The notes: a model not told the origin generated them from the letters alone. A stretch of 62,848 nucleotides of DNA from Dipetalonema caudispina (GCA_013365325.1 JABVXV010000351.1:1-62848); one strand, 5' to 3'. Counted from the first letter of the stretch, positions 28,069-41,700 are shown. Numbers and translations: made by a program.

Positions 28069-30633
28069 ATGACTCGTCATGGTAAAAATGCTACAGCATC
28101 AGCTGTGTATTCATATTCGGAAAGACGAAAAGATGCTAAGGAATCTGGTTATGGTACTTTGCATCAAAGATTAGGTGCTGATTCAGTTAAGGAATTCGAT
28201 TGTTGCTCGATCACTTTGCAGCCTTGCCGGTAAGACCTTTTTTTCCAAACGTGCAGGATAGAAATCCATTTTTTTTTACTGAATCATTGAATTTTACAGA
28301 ATATCATTGACGTGGATTACTTATTTGTTACTTGCATGGAATTTTACGATGTTTTTTGTCTATCAGATATATACCTTTTCCGGGTTTTAGGAAAGCTTCT
28401 GAAACAGAAAACTCTCATTCCCTGGTACTAGTCATAGTTTCTGAAATGGGTAAGAGCATATTGCAGAAATCAGTTATTTTTACTGAGTGAATTCCGAATA
28501 GCACGCTGGTCTCAACAGTCGAGCGTCGACGATATGTTCAACATGCAGCTGCTGTCGAGACAAGCTTTTTATTTGGAATTTCCATGATCCAACTGATAGG
28601 ACTGAATTTTACGGAATATCATGATTATTTAAATAAACATAGATGTACTGGATGTGGACATGTTCATCATTTCGCAAAATTATATTTATTTTTTCATCAT
28701 TTTTGCGTTTATAGTGATCCAGTAATATCACCGTACGGATACGTATTCGACAGGGAAGCTGTCCTGGAATATTACCTGGAACAGAAGAAAGAAAATGCAC
28801 GAAAATTGAAGGAATGGGAGAAACAGTGTAAAAAAGAAGAGGAGGAAGCGGAGAGAGTATGTTTTCTCCTTTTCATAAAGTTACTTTGAGAATCTTTTGG
28901 TTAAAAGTAACCAGTGTTAAGATTTACAGGAGAAACATTTGGATGAAGAGCTGAAATTGAAGAAATTCAAAGAAGTTGAAGGTACACCAGCACATCCAGG
29001 AGTGAAACGAGATGTGGACACCGATTGGCCCACCACTTCTGCTGGTGCTACCCCATCTGGATCTAGGGTATGTCGTACAGATGATTTGATTGCTGTTTAT
29101 GCCTTCTTAGAAATGGAATCTCGAATTCTTCAAGAAATTTCAGATTAACAAACGCAAAATGTTTGAAGATGATCGGTCGAATGGTAAACGGTTGAAAGAG
29201 GACATTTCAAATGTGGCTGGCGAGAAGGCGAAAGAATATCCGAGTTTTTGGATTCCACAGTTAAATCCGACAGTTGAAGTCAAAATTGAAAAGCCTGTAA
29301 GTTCCATTTTACAATATATTATTTTACTTATTGCGAATGTAAATAAAAGAAGGAACATTTGGAAGGGAGGCAAAGTTGCTTGATTATTATAGAAGGGTTG
29401 TCACGAGATCTAATGAAAACAGCAGTGCAGAAAACTAGCACAGGATTGCAATAATTATTTTATGTTTGGTGTACGATGTCGTCCTTAATACGTAAAAATG
29501 ATATCATAAGAAGAGGTCGATTCAGTGGACTCATAGTTGATTAAAAAGTGGTTGATCTTGCCATGTAAAGTTGTTTTCCAGGAGCAACGTGTTTTTTGTC
29601 CACTCTCCGGCAAACCCCTGAAAATTAAGGAATTGATGCCAGTAAAATTTACTGTAATACCTGACGACAATGGTAATAAGAGTTTGATGGCTCGGAAGAT
29701 ACGGTATATGTGTCCCATAACGCATGATGCACTCACTAATACAACGCGATGCGCATACTTGAAAACAAGGTGATTATTAAAGTATTAGCGACTGTTTAAA
29801 GTAGAATTTGCATGATGGTCGTACTAAGTTTTATATCAAGTCCATTACAATATTGGTTCTCCTTTTAAAATGCTGAGTTTCTTTTTTCAAATGTTTACCA
29901 AAGATAACATTAAATAAAAATTGCCGTCTTAATCCGAGGGATTATCGGGTAAGCATTTGGCCAGGGAGTCATTCACCCAAATGAAATCGTACGTGTGAAG
30001 ATTCTCAGCAAAAAAACTGTCTTTTCTATAGGCGGATCTCGAAATAGTGTGGTTGTATAATGCTTTGCCTAAATGATATATGTCATAAAGGAAGTGTTTT
30101 ATTGCAGTCAAAGTGTTGTTACGATGGATTGCGTTGAGAAAATAATTAGAAAAGATATGGTAGATCCACTGAATGGAAAGCCAATGAAGAGTGATGATAT
30201 AATCGAGCTACAGCGAGGTGGTACAGGTGAGGAATTGCTTGGTTTGCTATTTCCAAGGGTATTAAACTATTCTTAGATGATATTTTCGATCGAATGGGTG
30301 GGACTTCTGAATGATATCCTAGGAAGAAACAGAGTATTTTCGGAAAACATGTTTAATGTAAGTATTGAAGTGGGAGAGATTGTAAATCAATAAGTTGGTT
30401 AGGACACATGGCCCTGGAATAAATAGGATCTGATGCCGGTAGTGTAGAGAATGATATATCAAGAATCGTGGAAGAGAAGGAATGAGAGAGGAATAATATT
30501 GGCTTAATATATTCTGTACAATGTTTCCTTGAATTTGTCATGTAGACTTTCAAAAACTTTCATATTTTTAGGATTTGCCTCAACCAATGAAGTGGAGGCC
30601 AAGTTGGTGCGACCTCAGCTGGAATTGCAGTGA
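28069..30633 (+). CDS. NOSIP: NOSIP-like U-box E3 ubiquitin ligase
   Basis: Orthologue of nitric oxide synthase-interacting protein, a nuclear E3 ligase with a split U-box that also associates with spliceosomes. Seven exons: 28069-28229, 28715-28856, 28930-29067, 29144-29296, 29582-29769, 30108-30226, 30572-30633. The phases join to 320 residues (human 301). It begins MTRHGKNATASAVYSYSERR, followed by KEFDCCSITLQPCRDPV (first U-box half) and an EYYLEQKKENARK helix. A KR-rich stretch near 149-163 may be a nuclear signal. PSFWIPQLNP is followed by a second half with CPLSGKPL, CPITHDALTN and DCVEKIIRKDMVDP. The end, QRGGTG then FASTNEVEAKLVRP, parallels the human C terminus. The last exon is needed: without its GTGAGG donor the frame would end in an unrelated tail. 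TTACAG lies one base before the ATG, a likely trans-splice site. Confidence 0.95.
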
Positions 30634-31590
30634 TATTGAATTTTTGTTGGTCTTGTTAGATGGTAATATTGACGTTCTGAAGTGTTTAATATCCTGAAAT
30701 TTTGATTGTAGGAGATTTATATGATTTCTAATTAATGAATTTTAAATTTTGTTCGTTTTGTGCATTCAGGTTCAAAATTTCCTTTGGTATAGGGAAGTAA
30801 ATTTTGGGAAGTTGGGAAGAAATTATTGTAGAATGTATCGATTTACGATCTGCCAGAATCGTAGCCTTCCGGTTCCTTTTTAATCTAAAGCCTAGGAAGG
30901 CAATGTAATGTTTTTTTTTTTTTGATTTTTAATATCAGTATAAAATTCAACTTCGAACCTTCTTATTTGTGTGCGCTGTATCAGGGTTTAGTTTTTCTTA
31001 TCTCCTCTAAAAGAAGTAATAATGTTTGACTAATTACCTTAAATGTGTTACTTCGTGCTTCTTTTCCTTATTTTTGATTTTGTTCATAGTTCTACTCTTA
31101 TTTCAATGTTTGGGATTGATAAAAGTTTGCGATTTTAGAGAATCATCAGCTTCATTTATTAAATGTTGAAGTTTCTTAATGAATAACTCATTTAATGATG
31201 AACTTTTAATGTAATTAATGATGTTTTAAGCAATAAATACATTTAAAATGCTATCAGTTAAATTAGCTGGTTTAATTCGGTATTAAACAATGGCGGTATA
31301 ATTTGACAACATAATGAGATTGATTCCCTCAAAGAAGATTCTTATTCAGAAGCTGTGCCAGCAGTAATATATCTTAAACATTGAGACTCGGATTTTTTCA
31401 TTTTTTCTTTACTTATTCTGCGTGGTCTCTGATTTTGAATAATTTCAGTAGTAGGGAATGAATAATTTGGGTGGAAAACAATTTTCACTTGTAATTTTGG
31501 AGATCTCTTAGAATATGGGAGGAATGAAGAAAATATTTATGATGATCAAATGACTAAATACTAGTAATAGATGATAATGTAGTTTTGCAG
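30634..31590. other. Intergenic between co-oriented NOSIP and SNRNP40
   Basis: 957 bases hold the NOSIP 3' UTR and the upstream region of SNRNP40. No exon was recognised. If NOSIP and SNRNP40 are co-transcribed this is the intercistronic gap, but it is long for a nematode operon. Confidence 0.5.
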
Positions 31591-34500
31591 ATGGCAGATG
31601 TTATGCAAAATAATGATGGATTCAAAAGGCCAACGATGCCTTTGGCTGTTGTTGGTAAGTTTCTTTTTTCATTGAATTTGTTAAGCCAGATTTGATTGAT
31701 TGGTAGTACTGAATGTTATTACGTTATACTCTTCCTGTACATATGAATCACTTTGGTTCTGTTTAGCATTACTTGTTATTAGGACTGGAAAACTGCAAAA
31801 CATAGCAGTAACAATCAAACTGATTACAGAAAGAATGATATAGATCTCTAGAAGTAATTTAAATTCAATTTCCATAAATTTAAGGACCGAAAAAGCCACG
31901 CTTGGAAGTTATTTCAAGTGGACGACCGCAATCCGTCCCACGTACGTCACATTTGATGGCTCCCATAATGCTACTTAGTGGTCATGATGGTGAAATTTAT
32001 ACGGCTAAATTCAGCCCGGATGGGAGTTCTTTGGCATCGGCTGGTTTTGACATGACTGTTTGTAAGTTTTCTCCATTTGTTTTACTTTTAAATTTTTGTG
32101 CTTATTTTGAATGCCTTCCGGTCCGTTTGCTTTAGTTTTTGTGTCATTTCTAACTAAAAACAATGATATGTGAACTTCTCGTTAATGTCTTCGATATATT
32201 ATCTCATTTGATTCTCATTAAAATCTCTGGTGTTAAAAAAAAATTCGAGCTTCAAGGCGTTCTTTCTTCATGCTTTTTGATCTTTTTTTCATGTTTTTAT
32301 ATGTTGTTTTTAGTTTTATGGAACGTATATGGTGAATGCGAAAATTTCTCAACGTTAAAAGGACATGCAGGAGCAATAATGGATCTTCATTTTAGTACTG
32401 ATGGCAGGTGAGGAATATCTTTTTGTGGAAGTATGTAAAAAAAATTCTTTTTCGGGGAAAAGTTTAACAAGATTAATCTGAAATACATCTTTCATCCGTT
32501 CATCGAAATTATGGATCAGGAATGCGAAGAAAAGCTTTTGTAATCCAAGTTTTAGATACCTCCTCTATTATCCAAGTTTTATTTGATATGTTTTTATTTT
32601 TTTCAGTTATCTGTTTACGGCATCAACGGATAAGACAGTACGTGTTTGGGATATGGATACGGGAACATGTGTTAGGAAATTCAAATCCCACAAGGATATT
32701 GTAAACAGCTGCCATCCTGCACGACGTGGACCACAACTTGTTGCCAGCGGTTCCGATGATTGTACTGTACTTGTAAGTTTTGCTATAAGCATCAGAATCA
32801 AATAATGAGGGAAAATGTTTTGATCAGTGTTTTTTCGAAGAATATGTGATCAATTTTGAAAGTATTCATGTTACTCGTTTAGAAAATGAAAGATGGAAAT
32901 ATCGCACATATTTTTCCTTCATTTATTAGGCATTTCATGGGTTAATAAATGCATGTATTTTTCAGATTCACGATATACGCAGACGTGATCCCGTATTTAC
33001 TTTGCAAAATCCTTATCAGATTACAGCTGTAACCTTTAATGATACAGCTGAACAGGTCATTGGTGGAGGAATCGATAATGACATTAAGGTAATTTTGCGG
33101 AAAATTTTAGTTTTCAAACAGATAATAACAAAAAGCTATTGGATCTGTTTCATTCTTTCGTAGTTGCCATATTTTCCATAAAATTACCCGATAGTTTCTG
33201 CTTGAATTTTAGGTATGGGATCTACGACGAAATGAACTGGCATATGTAATGCGCGGTCATACGGACACAGTTACTGGTTTATCATTAAGTCCGGAAGGAA
33301 CACACGTCCTCTCAAATGCAATGGACTGCAGTTGTAATTTGATTTCGTTATTTCTTATTATTCGTGTTTTGCTTTATTTTTAACTTTTTTACGTAGAGAA
33401 TGAAATATTTCGTTTCATTCCAATTTGGTCGCACAACAGAAGTGTTGCTTAAGAGCTGCTTCTTTAATGGAGAAATTAGAGAGTGATAAAGTTTTAAAAC
33501 ATTAACGGACAAAGAATTCCATATCTTGACTGAAAAAGGTAGAAGTCTGGAATTCTAAGTCAGATATTCTCGACCTGGAAGGCACATGAAAAGGCTGCCT
33601 ATTCCTAATGGTTAACTGATAAGCATATCTTTATGTTATCTAGCCATCATCAAAGCATTACTATATGAGCATAGGGGGAGATCGACAGACTTAAAGTAAA
33701 TTGCAATTATTTCAGCAAAAATTTGGGATATCAGGCCGTTTGCACCCGAACAGCGATGTGTAAAATCGTTTGCCGGACATCAGCATAACTTTGAAAAGGT
33801 TTATTTCTTCATTGTTGAATTTTATGTTTGTTTCATAGCATTAACCGACTTCGTAGTGAACTCTATTTATTAAATTAAAGGAATCCATTTTATTCATTGT
33901 TAAATTAAAGGCAAACTATTATTAAATTAAAAAAAAATTCCACTTATTAAATTAAAGCAGAAAGGGAATATCAAGGAACAATATACGTTGTACTGATTAT
34001 AAGTATTTGATTTATTTCTTTCCTTTTCCACTTCTGAATTCTGAATAGGATAGAATCTTCTATGAAATTCGCAGCTTGCATTTACAGAATCTATTGAAAT
34101 GCGCCTGGTCGCCTGATAATCATCGTATCAGCTGCGGTTCCAGCGATCGCTATGTTTACGTTTGGGATGTTGCATCGCGGCGGGTGCTTTACAAATTACC
34201 AGGTCATCAGGGCTCGGTTAATGTAACTGATTTCCATCCAAAAGAGCCAATATGTAAGTATTTTTCGCTAACATACGTACCGCTTTTCTAAATTTTATTC
34301 TGCAAATGTGCATTTTCTAATTTTTTGAGTAATTTTATTCTTTTATAGAAAGATAATGGTAAGATGACTTATAGATTTGAAAACTTTTTGTTTTGTTAGC
34401 TCTGGAATATAAAACAATGCCCCGCTAGTTCAAAGATGCTGATGGAATAGGCTAAATTTTTAAATACTGTTTGGATGACCAAAAGTGACCAAAATATATA

Positions 34501-34610
34501 GTTATTGCATGCTGTTGATTTATTTTTATGTTATTTGGACCCTTTTAATTTCAGTGTTGTCAGCGGGAAGTGATAAGAAAATATACCTCGGAGAGATTGA
34601 AAATCAGTGA
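31591..34610 (+). CDS. SNRNP40: U5 snRNP 40 kDa WD-repeat protein
   Basis: A WD40 protein of the U5 snRNP (Prp8-binding protein), part of the spliceosome in the nucleus. Nine exons: 31591-31654, 31885-32061, 32314-32407, 32607-32772, 32966-33088, 33213-33333, 33716-33798, 34088-34253, 34555-34610. The phases are consistent and give 349 residues (human 357). A short basic N terminus (GPKKPR) precedes about seven WD repeats from residue 50 on. Diagnostic blocks include APIMLLSGHDGEIY, LASAGFD, FLWNVYGECEN, STDKTVRVWD, VNSCHPARRGPQLV, GGGIDNDIKVWDLR, RPFAPEQRCVKSF, HNFEKNLLKCAWSPD and the ending KKIYLGEIENQ. The 3' splice site GTTTTGCAG abuts the ATG directly, a strong trans-splicing signature. 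Confidence 0.96.
33868..33958 (+). repeat. Short TTATTAAATTAAAG repeats in a SNRNP40 intron
   Basis: Four imperfect copies of ATTAAATTAAAG lie within intron 7. Confidence 0.6.
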
Positions 34611-35479
34611 TCTCATTATGTTATTGCTATTCTTTCTTCTGTTGTTATTTATTTGTAAACCTGACAAGGTTTTCTTCCATAAATTGACAGTTCATATTTT
34701 CTGAAAATTGCTTTATTGAAATCTTTTTGGTTTTCTTTGATGAAATACAGTGAATTTTGTCGAATTCTGGGAAAAGTACAGGTTTTAGATGAAACTAAGT
34801 CTTGATTCAAGTTTTTTTCACTTTTCCCTAACTTCTTAATGATGAAAAGTTTTTGTGAAAGATAATTGTATTACATTTGAAATTATATTTAAAAGTTATT
34901 ATACATGAGAACTTGTAAAAGTTGCAAGAATTTCTTTCTAAAAATAAAATTTAAATATTTGCCAAAGACTACTAAAACATATTGTACAATTTCTAAGATA
35001 TATTTACTGCTATGCACTGTTTTAATAGGATATACAAATGCCAGCTGTTATATAAGTTGTTAACATGCATTAATTGACATCTAAAAATATAACTATATAG
35101 ATGGGTTGAGTGATGAAACAATCTTAGTTCTTACAAATATCATGAAATTTTCTTATATATCTAACATATAGATATATTTAACGTCTTCCAAACAAAATTC
35201 ATACGATATCATCACAGTTATCCGACTATTTAACAATTATGTTAAATGGTCGAATAACTATGATGATATTGTATGAATTTTATTTTGATTAGAATTTAAG
35301 TGTATGATATTTACGATCATTTATGTTTATCTTAGTATCAAAGGAATAGTGGTAATGGTGATGATGGTGATAGTGGAGTGTTTATATTGGTCATAGATAT
35401 CTAAATAATATGAAGCAACAATGAATAGTAGATTATTTTTTCATTTATTTCTATTGATATTTTGCAATTTTAGAGCAAT
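34611..35479. other. Intergenic between SNRNP40 and LIPT1, holding a hairpin
   Basis: 869 bases with the SNRNP40 3' UTR and the LIPT1 upstream region. An AATAAA at about 34943 could serve as a polyadenylation signal. The striking element is the inverted repeat at 35194-35281, listed separately. Confidence 0.5.
35194..35281. repeat. Near-perfect hairpin, 41-base arms, 6-base loop
   Basis: The left arm 35194-35234 is the reverse complement of the right arm 35241-35281 at 37 of 41 positions. Two of the other four positions are G:U wobbles and two are C:A mismatches. The loop is AATTAT. The size and pairing suit a microRNA-type precursor on either strand. A small inverted-repeat transposon relic is the alternative. 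Confidence 0.75.
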
Positions 35480-37630
35480 ATGAGTAGAAATGTTGGTATC
35501 CTTAGGCAAAATGCAAAAGTTTTCATTTCACGATCGCAAAATATTTTCGAGAATTTGGCATTTGAAGAATGGTTGCTGCGGCATCATAAACCAGATGAGG
35601 AGAGTGAATCGATGTTAATCTGGAGGTATATATTATTGTAAGAAATATTAGAATCAATAATAGAATTTTGGACGATCACTTATAAAAGGAAATTTAAAAT
35701 GCGTTTCACCTATTTAAGACTGATAATTATGGTAGTTTGGACTTTCCAGTCAGCAGAGAAGCCAAATTAGCAGAAGACAGTAATTTCCTAGGTTGTTTCA
35801 ATTATTCGGAAATAGGAAACAATTATGTTTTTTTACTGTTCAATCTCTCTACTTTTATACTTGCTAGATGGGACGAAAGTGATACTCAAATCGAAGGCTA
35901 ATTACTGTTTATTATCTCCGAATTTACGATGAATTTTTAGCAACAAACCAGCAGTAATCATTGGACGACATCAAAATCCATGGCTAGAAGTGGATTTGAA
36001 TTATTTAAAATCTAACAATATCGAATTAGCTAGACGTCACAGTGGTGGTGGAGCTGTTTACCACGATTTGGGTTAGATGTTCAAAGTTAGCATTGATGTT
36101 TAAAAAATTAATTTGCACATTCATCTTCGCTTCATATTAATTCGGTACCATATTATTTGTTACGTTGCTTTCAGGTAATCTTAACATATCCATATTGACA
36201 TCATATCAAAGGCATGATAGGAAGAGAAATTTACGCATGATAGCTGAGGCACTCAGTCAGGAATACAATATTAAAGTACTCTTTTTTCTCTTCTTCGAGA
36301 TTATGAATTCAGAAAAAGTTCGAAATAAGGACTGGGGAGAATTAAAATAGAAAATGGATCATGAGCTCAGTTTGAGAAGTAGTTCAAGCTGATTAACCGC
36401 TGCGAGTTATGCTTTTTTAGTAATCATTTCATTCCTTAATATATCATGCTTTGAACTTGAAATACGAGCATATTTTATTTAGGTAGAGCTCAGTGATCGC
36501 GATGATCTATGGCTACAACCTGGTCAACGGAAAATCTCAGGAACAGCAGCACGAATTGTTCGCCAAGTAGCATATCATCATTTGACATTACTTGTGAATG
36601 TTGATGTTGCTATCTTGAAACGTTCTTTATCGTCTCCTTTTCGTGTAAGTTTCTTTTCTTTACGTTTAAAAATTTTTGAAATACTTTTTGAAGAAAAAAA
36701 ATCGGAGTTTTTATTTCTATTAGCATAAAGTCCATCCTTTGTATTTCAATTTTCTTAGTTCAAGGTTTAGGAATCACGTATCTGGTCATGTACATCACCG
36801 CTGGATTCGTTATGTACCCAATAACTTGGCATTTCTGTGGGATCTCTGCAGAGGTTGAAGTCCAATTCAGAAGAACCATTACGTCCTAAGTTAATATATT
36901 TCTTAAAAATTTTATGCTGTAAATGACATTATTTAAGGAAGCAATTTTAACAAATGCTACTCGAAGTGTACAAGCACCGGCAGTTGGCTATTTAGCTCAA
37001 GAGATTCCTGATATTACCATTGAAAAGGCGAAGAATGTTGTTGTGGAATCATTCAAGCAACACTATTTGGTGAGACTTGCACATATTTTATGATTTTTCA
37101 GTATTTTCTCGGAAGACATTCATCAATTTTCGCAACTTAAGCTTCATTTCGGGACAAAATTTGCTTGAGATTTATCATTTCAGCATACCGAAGTGACTGT
37201 GCTTTCAAACGTAATGAACGATCAGCAATTTCCGGGTGTATTAGAATGCGAAAAAGAGTTACGAAATTGGGAATGGATTTATGGAAGAACACCACAATTC
37301 ATTCTACCACTTTACAGCGATCGAATACGGGTTGAACATGGTGTAATCACTAAAAGCCTAGAGAATCAAAAATTAGTCGGTAGTCGATTGCCGGAGGACG
37401 TAACGCAAGCCTACTTAGGTTTCGCTGTTAAGCCTATTATTGGAATTGATACAACCAAACATCTGGCAGAAATGAAAGCTTATTTCTGTGAAATCCCGAA
37501 AGGTTACGACCCAAAACTTATCGCTTTAAATGCTACCGTAGTTGTTGCTCTTTTTAGTGCTTTAATCTATCCTTTTTATGCCTACTTAACTGGCAGTAAT
37601 ATTGTAAATGAAAAGAAACAAACTATTTAA
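35480..37630 (+). CDS. LIPT1: Mitochondrial lipoyltransferase 1 with C-terminal hydrophobic tail
   Basis: Lipoyltransferase, which attaches lipoyl groups to 2-oxoacid dehydrogenase E2 subunits and glycine cleavage H protein in mitochondria. Six exons: 35480-35625, 35941-36071, 36175-36275, 36483-36644, 36938-37069, 37184-37630. These give 372 residues, close to the human length (373). Family motifs are [23 protein letters not shown] (54-63), [16 protein letters not shown] (79-94), [11 protein letters not shown] with the likely catalytic Lys143, and [11 protein letters not shown]. Odd feature: the last exon runs into a hydrophobic segment at about 336-359 ([20 protein letters not shown] and on) and then a short polar tail, which looks like a membrane anchor absent from human LIPT1. 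ATTTTAG lies four bases before the ATG, a likely trans-splice site. Confidence 0.93.
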
Positions 37631-38725
37631 AAAGTTTATTTGATTCAGGATTTATTCACTATTCGGAGACATTATATATTTCATATTCTGAATATGTTCG
37701 AAATTTCCGTAAAAGCGCAAGTAAACAGAAATTTGTTAGGCCCAAAAATTTAAATGCTTTCTGGAAAATACTATGTTTACGATTATTGAAATCATATAGA
37801 ACTACAAATGCAACATACAGACAACGATAAATTTGTATCAAAAGCATTCATCTTTTTAAGACATCTTCAGGAATTTGACGGTACTTTGATTATTTATATT
37901 ATCCTTTATTGTAATTCACACTTATTATAATGGATGATCGCACATCAATTTTGGTCAAATTTCGGAGTTAATGATCTCAAGAAGTTCATTAATGTTATCA
38001 TCTATCTGAGAAAGCTTACCGATACTGTGTAATTTCATAAGGTTTAGATTACAATTGGTCGTTTAAGTGATATATTAATTTCTCCACACTGTTTTGCATT
38101 TATTGTTATCCCATTATCCGTCTCATTTCCCTCTTTCCCAGATTATTATCATTTTTATTAACTCGTATAAAAATAATCAAAATGAACACCGTCGTTATTC
38201 GATAAAATTATCAAATTTTCCAAAAATAATTCAACGAAATTCTTCACAAATTTTTGTTGAAAATAGAAATGCTTTCTAAGTAGATATGGTGTACCGCATT
38301 AAAACATTACGTTGCTAATATAATGGGAGTTGAAAAAGTTTTTCAATATATTAATCAAATTATAAATGAGATAATGGAATCTAAAAGATATTGTTTTCCA
38401 TGAAACGATAGTTGGCATACTCGTAATAGTAAGCAATAGTATTTCTCAAATCGATAGCTACTCAAGAAATATATTCATAGGATAATTCATTTTCTCCGAA
38501 AAGGATCTGATAAAAATGGCTATATGGAAATACAAACATGAAAGTGAAGGGGAAAAACTTTACTCATTACTTCATCGTACAAATAAAAAATTATTTTAAA
38601 CATACATCATAACAAAATGAGATTGTGAAGTGAGGCTTGATAACAAAGAAAAAAGGAAATTGTTTGATAAAATAGGAAAGGACTTATTGGGGAGCGATTC
38701 TTATTACAGCACTCTTTTTCCGAAG
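37631..38725. other. Convergent intergenic region between LIPT1 and presenilin
   Basis: 1095 bases between two convergent stop codons. It must hold both 3' UTRs. Open frames such as 38094-38279 are AT-rich and not coding-like. Confidence 0.5.
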
Positions 38726-41700
38726 TTAATAAATTAAATGTCGTAAGCTCAAAGCGGTACAAAATGGTGTAATAATGCCACGTGTACAAAAATAGAAAAT
38801 TAATCCGCAAAAGATTGAAATCGGAAGAGCTGGTAATGCTTTACGGAATACAGCCAACAGTATCAGTGTGAAACATAGACCCTGAAAAATGCGTGCATTT
38901 GTATTGTCGGATTTAAAGCTATGCATAAGTTGCAACGACCCTTATAATTTGAATGAAATTTTACAAAATTGAGAAAAAGTTCTTGAATTCAAAAGGAATG
39001 TTTGCTTGCAACGATCATAATAATATCTGAAGAGTTTAGTTTGAAAATGGGATGTGACTGCACAACAATCAAAGTCATTTCCGATTTTATAGTATTACCT
39101 AACGTGATGCCTCTATGGGGCTTGTATGGTAAGTTTTTCTGAAGTGATTTATCTTCATATATGCACCTGATTTACTTGAAGGCGAAATAAATGTTCATTA
39201 AAAAAAATTCATAAATGCTAATGCAAATAGAGTAACTCACAATAAGAATTGCAACATAGCAAGCTATTGTTGTATTCCAATCACCGTAACTACTAGCTTT
39301 TCCAACCAATACACTGTAGAAGATAAAATCACCTAAGCCAAGCTTGATGCCTTCTAAAAAAAATTCTCATAAAGTTCGATGTCGAGATAAATATAACTCG
39401 TCCTCTCGCAATAGCTGATCAGATAGATATTTAACAACCGATTAATTATACTTCTTTAAACAGTTCTTAATTGACCCATTTGATACCGTACCATTTTATG
39501 ATTCCTGCTTTAACAAATGTTACTTAAGGCTGATAAAGTAAAATAGCAGTACAAAAAAAAGTGAAGCAATAATTAATTCTCAATATGAAATTTGTCAATT
39601 TTTTCACCTGATTTAGATTAATCAAATTCTAGAAATTTCTTACTTTCATCTGGAAGTCTTGGATTCTGCAGTCTACTTGGATCAGCTTCAGCATTATCAA
39701 CGGTTACTCGTCGTGTTCTACCACTTTCGCCGCCTTTATTAAGTGGTGCGGTGGCCCGATTTTTCTCAACATTTTTCGAACTAAAAGCAATTCCTCCTTC
39801 TCAGATAAACCAATGCATATACTTCCACCCACAAACCCTTTCGATATCCAAAAGTCTTTTCGAGAAAAATGATTCTAAATTTTTTATCTGAAGGGGAAAT
39901 AATAATAACGTACTTATTGTTTACTTGTTCTTCTGTATTCAAGCCAGCATTTGCAACGCCCTGATCTAAAAACTGAAAGAACTTTAGCCAACCATAACAG
40001 ATATGAATAGTAGCAAGTTTTACTTACCTATCTCACTTAATTACACCGATGTGTACTCAATATTCTGATCAATCAGGTAGGCTCAAGAAAAACCTTGCAA
40101 TTCCTCCAGAACATACAGCATGCGAAGTAATGAGGTTTTATAAACTAGGCGCTTAGCGCCTAAAACTGTATCCTTCTGCACTAAACGATAGGCATCAAAA
40201 GCGTTAGTAGCATTTAGAACTTCCAACATAAGAGAAATAGCAGTCTAATACTAAAATGAAAGATGGTAAAACAACACACCTGTACCACCGACAGTGCGCG
40301 TCGGAGCAAATCGTCGTATGATCTTTCCCTGGGAAAACCCCAGTTTTTCACTACCATGATTAACTGGAAGTAACTCAGCCGTTGATGGCAGTGAATTATT
40401 CGTTGAGCTGGTTGAACTTTCTAGCAATACAAGTAATTATCAAATTTATCTCAATGATCAGAATTCTATTTAAAAAAGGAAAAGATTTTGATACTTTACG
40501 CAAGTTAATATATCAGATAATACAAATGCGTTATTTTCGTATTAAAATTAAGAATAGAAAACGCACCAGGACTACCAGAATCCGATTGGGTACTTCCTGT
40601 AATGCATGAAGTATCTTGTTCCATCATAGCTGCGCCAATCAGCGTGTACGCATAAAGCAAACCGGCTCAAATTAAAATAACTTTAAAAAAAATCTAAATC
40701 ACAACTGACTTCTAATGCCATAGCAATTCTAAGGAAGAAGGATCTGAAACCTGACATCAAACAATGTGAGCAACTTGTTAGCTGTCTTAATTCAGCCCTT
40801 TCAGACGTTCTTGATACTCGAATCTTCATCATCACTCAACAGAAATTATTTAATTCCAGTGGAGATAAACTGCACACATTACGCAGGATTTACTTAAAAC
40901 TGTTTAGTGTTTAATAAGCAGAAGGTAATGTCATTTTTTCTGATCTTGCGGAATTAACATCTGTATTATATAACAGCAGTTGTAAAATTCCAAGAAGATA
41001 ATGTCCATCAACAGCATACCCTTTTCAAAAAGATACTGTTCAAAGTTTGCAATTGAAATACAATTCTGAACGCAAATTTACTTACATGAATAAATAAGTG
41101 CTGGAAATATCGGTTCATTTCGCTCCTGAGCAGTTTCGACAAGTATCCGTAATGGTCCTTTTGGACAAAGTACAGCGATAAGATCCCAAATAGAAATAAC
41201 GGCAAGAACAGTCCACACTGTCCATTCCGGCAGATATTTGATGAAAATAAGCGCCATAAGTGCCGACATCATTATTAAGTAGCCCTAAAAAATTGAAACT
41301 TCATCGATTCCATCATTGAAAAGGAACAAGGGATAAGCCATTTAGCTAAACAGTGGCTGAATGAAAAGCAGAAGAATGACGTGGAATGAATATGAAAAAG
41401 GTAGGTTGGAGCAGTTGAAAAGACCACAATTGCTTCTTATTTCTGAGTTGAACAAAAGACCGTAAGTGCTGTGCTAGCATGAAAACCAGGGAAAGAATAT
41501 GTCATTAAGCTTTTTGTTAGATCTATTTGGTCATTTGTGCAATAAATTTCCAGTTTATACTCCGATGGACATTAGATAAAATCATGTATCATTCGACAAA
41601 ACCGTAAGTGCCAAAGATTTCTTAAATCCACCAGCTAGTTAGACTGCTGTCAATTATTAAAACTTTTCCGGAGGAAATTTTTCAGCCATTATGAGTATCT

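Noticed and set aside
41086..41284. Trp-Asp instead of Tyr-Asp at the presenilin catalytic site as an anomaly
   Set aside because: Trp at this position occurs in other invertebrate presenilins including SEL-12 as I recall it, so it is not unusual.
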